This document shows positions 54,856 through 64,000 of a DNA stretch of 64,000 nucleotides, in pieces. A program made the position numbers and the translations under genes. The stretch is from contig NW_003314354.1 of the NCBI RefSeq assembly GCF_000143415.4, positions 531,343 through 595,342 of the forward strand, written 5' to 3'. Every line of letters begins with the position of its first letter. Within the stretch, counting starts at the first letter, position 1. The stretch comes from Selaginella moellendorffii. Its lineage: Eukaryota > Streptophyta > Lycopodiopsida > Selaginellales > Selaginellaceae. The notes under the pieces are model-generated. The model saw only the letters and a program-made list of their open reading frames with translations. It was not told the origin of the DNA and searched no databases.

Positions 54856-56173
54856 ATGGCGGCAGCGGTGGTGCGCATCCGCAGCCGCGACGGGCTGGAG
54901 AGAGTGAGCGTTCACCCCAAGGCGACGGTGCTGGAGCTGCAGATGGCTATCGAGCGGGAGCTCCAGGTCCCGGTGAGCGCCCAGTATGTGTCGAGAAATC
55001 AGTCCCTGCTCATGGCCAAGGATCCCAGTGGCGCTGCGCTCATGGCGGCGGACATGAGGGATCCCTCGGCTGCGCTGTCGTCGCTAGGTATCGGGCACGG
55101 ATCCGTTGTGTTTCTGTTTTACAGCGGGAAGCGGGAGGTGGCCGGCCCAAAGGTGACGCCGTCGGGGGCGTTTGGCAAGAAGATGACCATGGACGACCTC
55201 ATCGCCAGGCAGACGAGGGTGGAGCGGCAGCAGCATGCCCACTGCAACTCGCTCAGCTTCGATAGGGCGGCGGCCAACGCGTTCCAACACTACGTGCACG
55301 AGACGCTAGCCTTCGGCGTCAAGCGGGGTGGCTTCATGTATGGCAGCGTCACGGAGCAAGGGGATGCCCTGGTCCACTTCATCTACGAGCCTCCGCAGCA
55401 GGGCAGCGAGGACGGCCTTCTCCTGCTGCGAGACCCCGACGAGGAGAGGCGGGTCGACGGCATCGCTGCGGGCCTGGGCATGAGGCGCCTGGGTTTCATC
55501 TTCACGCACACCATCAGTCAGGGCAAGGCCGACTACACGCTGAGCAACGCCGAGATCCGCCAGGCTGCCCAGCTGCACGCCGAGAGCAACTTTGACGCCT
55601 GGACCACGGCGCTGGTCAAGCTCGAGGCCAATGGCGACGTCCAGTTTGAGTCCTTCCAGCTCAGCGACCAGTGCATCAAGCTGTGGAAGGAGGGCTGGTT
55701 TGTTCAGGACGCCGAGGATGTGAATCCCAAGCTGTCGAGGATGAACAAGGAGGTGGTGATCCTGGGCAAGGACACCAGGGACGTTGATAACGTCCTCTTC
55801 CTTGTGCCCGTCAAGATCCTCGACCACCAGGTGAGACGGCGTATCCTCTCTCTCTCTCTCTCTCTCTCTCGTCCTGACCCCTGAAGCGCTATCTATCTGT
55901 CTGTGCATGCAGGGTCCCCTGTCGTGCAATTTCCCCATCGAGAACAGGCTGACGCTCCCCAGCTTTGAATCGCTGCGGAGCCACCTCGACAGCAACAAGA
56001 GCCGGCCGTACGTGCAAAGGATCTCCGATTTCCATCTGCTCCTGTTCCTCTCCAAGTCCCTGGACATCGACACCGACATCCCTCGGCTGACCGAGGCAAT
56101 CTCCACGCAGGGCTCGGTACCCGATGGCTACCAGCTTCTCATCGACTCGCTGGCTAGCAATCACTCCTACTGA
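54856..56173 (+). CDS. NPL4: NPL4-like ubiquitin-pathway protein
   Basis: Two exons, 54856-55830 and 55913-56173, give 411 aa. An N-terminal ubiquitin-like domain (VVRIRSRDGLERVSVHPKAT) is followed by an MPN-type NPL4 domain (AFQHYVHETLAFGVKRGGFM, RRLGFIFTHTISQGKADYTL) and a C-terminal conserved tail (GYQLLIDSLASNHSY). It is the plant NPL4 form (At2g47970/At3g63000) without the animal zinc fingers. With UFD1 it recruits CDC48 to ubiquitinated substrates. An in-frame ATG at 54793 exists upstream but adds sequence not typical for the family. The intron contains a (CT)n run at about 55845-55870. Confidence 0.93.
55845..55870 (+). repeat. (CT)n microsatellite in NPL4 intron
   Basis: Pure CT dinucleotide run inside the single intron, close to the donor. 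Likely length-polymorphic. Confidence 0.9.
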
Positions 56174-56192
56174 TGGGACGAAGACACTATTT

Positions 56193-57773
56193 TTATGGAA
56201 ATTGAGCGTCCTTGAAAAAATTGGTGTAGAACCTGAGACCGTCGGGACCGTCGTCTCGGCACAAGAAGCCTAAAACACGACACAAGGCTCAGCGGCAGGG
56301 CGCGCGCGGAGACTACATGCGTACCTCGAGCCTCTGCAGAGAAGAGGTGCTCCTTGGCAAGAGCTGGAGCAACACCCAGGCACTTTGCCGCTTCCCTCGC
56401 ACCAACGCCAGTGCGCAAGTCACCCACGAGACGCATGATCCTCGCCACCACCTGCAACAAAATGTAGCACTAGTTGGAGAATAAAAACGTACCTCGTCAT
56501 CGCTCTTGGACTTGATTTGTATGGCGAGGGCTCCACTGTCGAAGCGGCGCAGCATCACGGGCCTGGCAAAGTCAAGTCAGTCGAGTGCGAACGGCTGGCA
56601 AGCCTGGGCTTACACGTCGAGTCTGTCCCACAGGTCACATGCCTGGAGCAAATCCTCGGGAGATATAAGCTCTACGCGAAGCCAAAGCGAATTCCACTGT
56701 CGACGTGCCAGATTTCAAAAACAAGGGAGCCACAATCGTATACCTGTTCCCCTCGCGCGGTTGAACAAGCAGTAGACATCAACTAGAGCCAGCATCCCTC
56801 CCGCGCTTTGCAGAGGGCTCCCCACAAAGTCGGCCAACTTGAGGGCCAAAGTTAGCTGGACGCATGACATGCGCGAACGAGATCGAATCACTCACCTGTC
56901 GCGAAAGCTGTTGGTGGTAGAGTGCACCCGCTGATTCTTTGGTAACTGGCGATGCGATGCCAACGCTCAGCAGCAAGTCGTGGAGCTCCTGCTGTGATCC
57001 CGATGCCGAGCCTTCTGTCAAGAGCCGGGCACGCATCTTATCAGCAAGTAGTACCATCTCCTTCGCTTTTCCCTGAAACAACAAGGACGAGGCTAGAATC
57101 TAGCAAGTCTTAGAGGTGTTTGACTGGAAAGCACCATGAGCGCGTTGAGATCGTGGAAGGCCTCTTGCAGGTTTTTATCTGTTTGTTCCCACTGCTCCTG
57201 CTCCTTTCTCAAAATGCCAGACACTCCAGCTCGGGATGGATTCCAGTGGGACGAGGGCGTGGACGCGGATGCTGTGGAGGGGTTGACGGCGGCCGCGGGA
57301 AGAGTTTCCCATGCCCTCGACTGCAACACCGCTCCAAGCTGCGACACCAGGTTGTCGAAGCTGCTGGCGTGGCCCCGGAAGGAAAGGAGGAGCGTGACGG
57401 AGCTGTGCGCTGCAGCAGCTCCCTGGAGGCACAGCTTGCCGTTGGCACAAGTCCACACATAGACCCTGAGGCGCAGGGTGGAAGAGAAGACGGACTTGAG
57501 GCCCTTTCGGGGAGCCGAGATCCGCGACACCGAGGACAAGGGCAGGAAGAAGGCGGATCGGGAGTGCTGGTGCACCCAAAACATCCGGGCATTGGTGAGG
57601 ATGAGGAGGCCAGACCTAAGTGGATCGCCCTCCACCCCGCTGTCCACCACTTCAATGTCCACTCCATCCAGCAGCTGGCATTCCACCTCTCCGGGCCCCA
57701 ACAACGGCCTGCCCGACTCGCTCAGCGCGCCACTCTCGAGCAGCCGCTCCGCCCACCTCGAGCCCGAGCCCAT
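56193..57773 (-). CDS. VPS36: VPS36, ESCRT-II subunit
   Basis: Minus-strand gene: exons 57773-57135, 57072-56896 and several short ones to the stop at 56193-56195. An N-terminal GLUE/PH-like domain ([40 protein letters not shown]) is followed by a helical region and winged helices ([94 protein letters not shown]). It bridges ubiquitin/lipid binding to ESCRT-III at endosomes. Its ATG lies 38 bp after the stop of the upstream same-strand histone-fold gene. Confidence 0.92.
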
Positions 57774-57811
57774 TGGGAAGGAATGGCATGACCTAATATA
57801 TTTCTCGACAA

Positions 57812-58361
57812 TCAAGATATCTGAAAGGGTGCTTCCGCGAGAGCCCTGGAAGCCGGCACCTTGTCCGGGACGAAGTCCGCCAAGAACTCGAGTTTGTCCA
57901 TGGACGACACCGCGGAAGCTGCAGCAACCCTCTCACTCTCATGGTCCGAAGCACAAAACGAGGCAAATTTCCACTCACACAGGTCCTTGTACACGAGGGT
58001 GGATCTGTCCTCCCCGGCCATGCCCTTGAATGCATCCTCCACGAACTGCTCCAGGAAGAGCTCCTGCGCCATACACAAGACAAACAGAGAGATCGCATCA
58101 AGAGAGACACGGACACGATACCGCGGCTTTGGCAATCACCACAATGGCTTCCATGCCCACCATGGCTATATCGTTCTCGCTCTTGATCAGCCGCCGCAGC
58201 CTCGACACCGGGAAGGGCAGGGACATGGCGGGTGAGAGCAGCTCCTCCTCCACGGCACCCCCATTCATGCGCACCTGCTCGTCCCATTCGCGAGCATCCT
58301 CTTCCTCCTCCTCTTCCTCCTCCTCACCCACGTCTTCGACCACCACCGCATCCTCCTCCAT
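57812..58361 (-). CDS. Histone-fold protein (NF-YC / POLE4 / CHRAC-like)
   Basis: Two exons, 58361-58122 and 58063-57812, give 163 aa. A strongly acidic N-terminus (polyglutamate) precedes a histone fold: LPFPVSRLRRLIKSENDIAM, VGMEAIVVIAKAA joined to ELFLEQFVEDAFKGMAGEDR, then STLVYKDLCEW. The tail is helical. The FPVSRLRRLIK start and ELFLEQ helix fit the CBFD_NFYB_HMF family, closest to the POLE4/DPB3-CHRAC branch rather than canonical NF-YC. A role in DNA polymerase epsilon or chromatin remodelling is inference. Confidence 0.82.
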
Positions 58362-58445
58362 TTTGCTGTGTGCCCTAAGTAGTAAGTCAGTTCATTTAAC
58401 AATGTGAAATGCCAAGATCAAGTTTGACAGAGCTCAAGGAAACAA

Positions 58446-59717
58446 TCAACCTCCCGACCCCGACCCGATGCCGAAGGAGGACTTGAGGGCCTGGAAGAGC
58501 CTGTGGCCGAGGATGACGTTGGCGGCGTCGGTGGGGTGGAAAGGGTCCCAGAAGAGGTGGTTGCTTCTGTTGGAGCACATGTTGGAGATTGGCCTGGGGA
58601 AGCAGGGCAGCTGGCCGTTGAATCTCCCACCCCCGCAGCACCCGCGGTTGACACTCTCCATGCCGTAGGCGCCAGGCGTGGCAACCATGGCGGCAACGGG
58701 TGTGTAGGTGTCGGCGTACACAATGCGGGCGCCTGGGAGCAGCGAGCGGAGCGACGCCAGCATGTCCTGCAGGCCGAGGTTGAAGCCGAGCATGAGCTGG
58801 TTGACGCTATCCACGCACGCCCCGTCGCTACTCTTCTGCGCCAGCTGCGACGGGATGCAGCCCAGCGGGCCCAGCGATGCCACCACCATCCTCCGCGCCC
58901 CCAGGCGGTACAGCTCCTACACACCACGTTTATTCCATCTTAGCACGCTTTGAGGGCGCCACATACATGCTCACCGTCAGGTGCTGGGCGTAGGCAGCCA
59001 GGAGCAGGTCCTGGAACTGGCGCTCGCTGTAGCGGAACCTGGTGGCCGAGTCCGGCAGCAAGTAGTTGTTGATGTAGTCGTTGTTTCCAATGACGATGGC
59101 GAAGAGTGAATCGGAGAGGAGCTGCTCGCAGCCGCTACTGCCCAGCTGCTGGACGAGGCCCGACAGCGTCTGCTGGAAGTAGTGCAGCTGCTGCGACATT
59201 GATATCCGCTCAATCTGCAGACAGGGCGGGGGGGGATCAAAATGCAATCCACACGGCTACCCTACCTTGAATCACCTACATAGTTCTTGCCGCTTTCGTC
59301 CAGAATGCCGCCGGCACCAGAGGCATAGTTGACACCCTTGAGGATGCGGGCGTTCTTGGTGCTTGGGTCCAGAAACGCAGGCACGTATGGCAATCCAATG
59401 AGCTCGCCTGCAGAAAAGATGAGGCGGCAGGACAAAACAGTACTAGGTAGATACTACTTACACACAACATCCAGCACCGTCTTGCCGTTGCAGAAGCGGC
59501 CGGTGGCACCCCAAGGTGAATCGATGCCATAGGGTGCAACATTGGCTTTGGCGAGGGTGAGCAAATAGTTGTTGTTCCCCACATCCACCAGGGAATCCCC
59601 GAATATGAACATAGCAGGAACCAGGGCCCCGGCGGCAGCAGCCCTTGCCCTTCCCACAAGGAGGAAGACGACGAGGAGTAGGCGCCGCCCGTGGATGGCC
59701 TTGGCACACCACTCCAT
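58446..59717 (-). CDS. GDSL-motif esterase/lipase
   Basis: Multi-exon gene starting at 59717. A signal peptide (HGRRLLLVVFLLVGRARAAA) is followed by block I FIFGDSLVDVGNNNYLLTLA (nucleophile Ser), block II GVNYASGAGGILDESGKNY, block III FAIVIGNNDYINNYLLPD, and block V WDPFHPTDAANVILG with the catalytic Asp and His. The stop is at 58446. It is a secreted plant SGNH hydrolase of about 370 aa; substrates may be cutin, wax or other acyl esters. The reading frame is complete and active-site residues are intact. Confidence 0.93.
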
Positions 59718-59976
59718 CTCTGCTCCTCTTCTTCTTTGGAGAGCTCAACAAAGACCAAGGCGGGCTCGGCTACCAATGCTTAGGACATTCATACTACTAG
59801 TTACATCTCACGTCTGTGCATGTCACGTCCACACATGAATGCAAATCAGAAAGGGCAGCAGGCAATTTGCTTATGCTGTTTGAAAAGGTGGCGGTCCTTT
59901 AAACAACTTATCTCTTGTAAGTTACTTCGTACAAAAAAGTTCCAAAATAATGTACACTACTTACACCATAATCCAA

Positions 59977-62900
59977 TTACAGCTCTGATAAAATGGCCGG
60001 GATATAGTGTGACAGTTCTGCAGTGAGAGACTGGAAGCCATTCACCAGCTGCGAATGGAAATCTTGGTCTTCCTCCCCGATGAGCCTCGAGTGGATGCGT
60101 ATCGCTCGCTTGCACACAGCCATAAACTCTAGCAATGCAGCAATCAGCTGCTGGAGCTCCTGGGACCGGAGCTTTGTCGCTGGCTCTCCAGAAAGGAAAG
60201 CCGAGCATACTCCTAGCACACCGCTGTTCACCTGACAGTACAAGGAGCCATGAGCACAACAGTACTAGAAAAACACCACCCCAACGCTTACCTGTACTGC
60301 AACGCTGCCCTGAAGGATCCTTTGTAAGCTCTGCAGCCGAGGGAGATGGTCACCCTCGGAGTTGCGAGGCTCTTCGAGTTCATTTCTCAACGTAGCCGTC
60401 CTCGCTTCGATCATGCCTATGGCATTCTCTATGGGAGAGAACTCTCTCGACTCCGATTTGATCACGAGAAGCCGGTTTACCAGAGCGGGAAATGAGCCGT
60501 GCGTCTGCACGACCGTCCGCCTCTTCCACTGGTCCTCCAGTCCGCCTTGCGACTTGCCGTTCTTGGTAAACGGTGTATCAAACAGAAAGTGATCGAACAC
60601 ACGAGCACAGCTGCAAGCCGATGGTCGACCAGCTATTCGTTCCTTCCGACTCTCCAAGTCCTCGCCTTCAAATATCGGATCCACCGAAGTTATTTGCAGA
60701 TAGCACACGCCACTTTCTAGTTCGTCGGCTTTGACCTGGCGCGAATCTGGTATTATGTGCAGCGTTTGGTCGGCACCCAGAACCAGCTCGTAGATGTGGC
60801 CCAGCTTCTCCATGATATCACCCAGGCGCACATCTTTGGCTTCCCTGTATACGTACTCCCGTCGATTGAGCTTCCCAAACTGTTCCCCGTAGAAGCCGAC
60901 ACGGTAGTATGTCGCATCGATGAAGGGCAGCGGGCTCGACTCCTGCTCCACAATTGACTCGTAAATAGCCGTCAGCGATGTGTGGCACTTGGCAAGCTGA
61001 CCATAGGCTTTCCTGCTCTTGTGCACAGGAATCACCAGTTCCACAATCGCCGCACAGAAATGGAAGAGCTCGGCCTGCGCAAAGAGCTTGTTGCCAAGCT
61101 GTAGATACTTGACAGCTGAATCCACCGTCAACTTCGACGCCCCATAGCCTTCTACTTCGGCAGCCGATGCCTCCACTGAGGTGGCAAGCATCGGACAGAT
61201 CCTGCGGAGCGCCTCCAGATTATCTCGCCCCCAAACTAAATCGTTTCTCGCTACCAAAGCCTGTAGACACCCATGCGTCAGTGTGAACATGCAACGGTAG
61301 CCCTTGTAGCTAAACTATACCTGCATAATCACGCCCGCTACGGCTACAGCACACTCCGCAGCTTCGGCCCACGACTGCATTTCTTGGTGGGCGTCACAAA
61401 GGTGAAGCAGCCACATTATGTGTAAATCAGGCACATGTGCGTATGCGACTGCCAAGCTGTGGAAACTTTCTGCTGCCGCATACTTGTCCGTTGTCATTAT
61501 GGTCCCCTGAAACAATACTCCAGTTAACCACACAGCGAAGTAGCAATATGCACGTACCAGGAGAGCGTGCTCGATGCTTGCATCCAGAGCTTGCAGCAGG
61601 GCCACAGACATTTCTCGAACTTCCGACCACCGCCAGAGATTATCACGATCTCCATCAACCGCGGCATCTAGACAATTCGCCGGGAGACCACATTCTTTCA
61701 ACAGGCCATCACTTATTTCTTCTGAAGCCATTTCTTGCAGTGATCTTTTCAAACGGCGAGCTTCGCCGCTCTCTTCAAAACTGCCATCAGGCTTCATCTG
61801 GGTGACCTGCACTTCAGACATTAGTTCTGAGAGTGTTATTGTCAGCATGACGCGCAACCTGGCTGTACTTTGAAAGTAATAAAAGGAGCTCTGCACTTGG
61901 CATCAAACACGTTAGAAACACCTGAGAAAACAGACACAGAGCTCACCCGAATAAGAATTTGAAGGCCCACAACAGCTCTCTTTCGTATCGAGTCGTTCCG
62001 ATACACGGCAAGGTGCAAGAGATGGAACGCAATCTGCTTCAGGAAACGATCATTTTCTCTGCCCATTAGCGTCGCTCCATGACGTGTAAAGAGGTTGTTG
62101 AAGACAGGAAAGAATGCTTTCCAGAATATAAGAGGTTGGCTGTGGGAGAAGAATCCCGTAAAAATAGCAGTGACACAATCCAGCTTTACGTAGTCAGTAG
62201 CAATGCTGTGCACAGACGCAACGTCTATGAATTTCTCCACTATTTCGAGCACCTGTAGGCTCACTGAAGTGCTAAGGTTCTCCTCCCAAAGCTCCTGTAC
62301 AGTTCAGCTTGAATATAGAGAGCAACATCAATCCATTTTCTTACGAGTTTCTGCCTCAGCATTGGGTGCAGGCTCTCGCGAAGAGCTCTGTTCGATGCCA
62401 TTTTTCGAGAAGACTGTGCATGCGCCAAAGCTTCTCGTAGAGAGTAGGGCTGACTTGGAGAATTTAAATGAGGACTTGGCTTTTTCCACAGGTGACCATT
62501 TTCAGGAGTTGCCTGAGGCTGCATCCACTGTAAAATGATGGTCTTAGTTATCGCTTTGCCTGAGATTCAGCACCTCACCTTCAGCTCCTGTCGAGAAGCT
62601 TGGCTAAAAAAAGTATGAACTGCGGGCGACAGCGTATCAGAGTATTTGGGTGAGTATGCACCTTCGCTTTCCGGTGTTTGCATTGGTAAAGCTCCACCCA
62701 AGGAATCATGCATCTTCCTATGCTGCACGGAGAATGGGAAAAATAACTTCGTAGAAAAAGAGTTTACCTCAAAGAGGGAGAGACATTCTTCCATAAGCTT
62801 AAAGAAAAGTCTCGTACGAGCGACGCTCTGCTGCCATGCTTTTATCAATGACATATCATCAAGATGTCGGATAATTTGTACAACGCAAATTAGAACTTCT

Positions 62901-64000
62901 CGTTTCTCTGTCGCATTAAGATTGTAAAACACTGGCATTTCATCCAGAATCTGAAGCACGCCCTTCAGAAAACGAGGTTACAAAGCTTGAATCGGAACAT
63001 ACCATGCCAACAAGTTGGAAGTATAGTTGTGATATGTACAGCTTGTCCTCGAGCTTCTGGTAGCGGCAGTCGAGCTCGTGCTTGCATGTGAGGACCACCA
63101 AAATGCGTGCTGCCTTTACAGAAACGCTTTAGAGCTCCCAAATACGAAAACTCAAATCTACCTTCGATCTTTGTGATAAATCATCGTGATCCCACGTCAG
63201 GAAAAGTTCTTGCATAAGGCTTGAAGCAAGATAGTTTCTGCAAATACAACAAACTAAATACGCTTGTAAGAATGAATATATCCGTACCTTTCAGAAGGGT
63301 CTCTTCCTGGCATTTCAATAAAAAGATCGTGGTCGCAGATGACTTGTAAGAAAGTCAACTTACACTCGTGCAAAGAAGATTGGCAAACACCCGTAAACTT
63401 GTCAAAGTACAGAGCAATCTACAATAAAAAGGAAGGCATCGATTAGCAAACGCAAAAGTAACCAAAGCAACTTACAAGCTCAAACACTTGTCGGGGATCA
63501 ACAACGGAAAGTAAATCATAGCAAAAGAATGCCAGACTGCTGTTCAACCTTCTGGCTAGGCTGAGGCCCTTTTTGGATCGATCGTGAACTTCCGTAAGCA
63601 AGCAATCGTACAAATTTGACACGCAGCGAAAAACTTCATCCGTTAGTTGCAAAGGTGGAGCATCCTCGTCTGCAAGGCAAGTTAATATCGGTAAGAAAGG
63701 TGGTTCAGAAAAATCTGACCAGTAGGAAGGTTTTCCGGGAAAAGTCTAGCTTGTTCTAAAGCCATAGATCTAACGATCAGTTCGAAGAACACCCAAGCCA
63801 TTGACAGCACGTCATCATATACAGGTCCAACTCGGTAGCCTTTTGCCTGCAAGAAAACTATTTCATGACAAGCTAACGAAGTTCCGATACTGCTACCTTG
63901 CTTCTAGCCAAGCCCCTCCAAACATTACACAATCCAGGGTAAACAGGAGGCCGACGCCCACCGAAATCATCAAAAGCGTAGTCAATAAATTGAACAAGAT
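59977..64000 (-). CDS. SPK1: SPIKE1-like DOCK-family Rho/ROP GEF (5' part off window)
   Basis: Many short exons on minus, entering from beyond 64000 and ending at 59977-59979. The C-terminal DHR2 domain is highly conserved: TYYRVGFYGEQFGKLNRREY, REAKDVRLGDIMEKLGHIYE, HIIPDSRQVKADELESGVCY, FDTPFTKNGKSQGGLEDQWK, ENAIGMIEARTATLRNELEE, LQSLQRILQGSVAVQ, then the C-terminal SLTAELSHYIPAILSEL. Plants have a single DOCK protein, SPIKE1, which activates ROP GTPases upstream of WAVE-ARP2/3 at the ER exit sites and shapes cells. The DHR1 region and start codon are outside the window. Confidence 0.95.

Noticed and set aside
1-64000. CRISPR arrays, bacterial operons, phage or viral genes, tRNAs
   Set aside because: No regularly spaced repeats, no ribosome-binding-site-led gene runs, no phage or viral proteins, and no tRNA cloverleaf noticed by eye; the genes are intron-bearing plant genes.

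Overview
The window looks like nuclear DNA of a small-genome vascular plant, most likely the lycophyte Selaginella (S. moellendorffii type). This rests on plant-only gene families, very short introns (about 45-90 bp, GT-AG), intergenic gaps of only tens of bases in gene-rich stretches, and a fragmentary AT-rich repeat block in between. The species is an inference; there is no marker gene. One assembly gap of 709 Ns (40491-41199) is present.

Layout. 1-11 kb (gene-rich): SPATA20-like thioredoxin-fold protein (3' end off the window), DUF641/GIL1-like protein, class II trehalose-6-phosphate synthase and a six-exon JASON-family protein, all on minus; then a SagB-type double nitroreductase on plus. 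11-24.4 kb (rearranged): a chloroplast-type Cu P-type ATPase (PAA/HMA6-8) whose catalytic middle is replaced by a piece of a neighbouring gene ('gene X'); a tandem duplication carrying gene X fragment + ATPase 3' end + small-heat-shock-protein gene + metacaspase; a metacaspase pseudogene containing a 315-bp inverted repeat; a secreted protein with two alpha-crystallin domains; and the apparently intact gene X. 24.4-29.4 kb: RING-pseudokinase-WD40 protein, HCF244 (PSII assembly), a small coiled-coil protein. 29.5-40.4 kb: AT-rich, gene-poor, with a degenerate mitochondrial nad5 insertion, a complete Cassandra-like TRIM retrotransposon whose LTRs carry 5S-rRNA-like sequence, and a decayed PIF/Harbinger transposase. 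40.4-64 kb (gene-rich): DAGK-family lipid kinase (5' part in the gap), VQ protein, DHHC acyltransferase, At2g27730-like mitochondrial protein, CSB/CHR8 remodeler, ureidoglycine aminohydrolase head-to-head with HGPRT, VPS23 (ESCRT-I), PPR protein, NPL4, VPS36 (ESCRT-II), a histone-fold protein, a GDSL lipase and the 3' half of SPIKE1 (DOCK GEF).

Functional links: ureidoglycine aminohydrolase (purine breakdown) and HGPRT (purine salvage) have start codons 54 bp apart on opposite strands. Two ESCRT subunits and an NPL4-like ubiquitin-pathway gene lie within about 6.5 kb. The most unusual material is the 11-20 kb rearranged block, the two-domain secreted small HSP, and the 5S-bearing miniature retrotransposon. 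No CRISPR, tRNA, rRNA gene or bacterial-type operon was seen.
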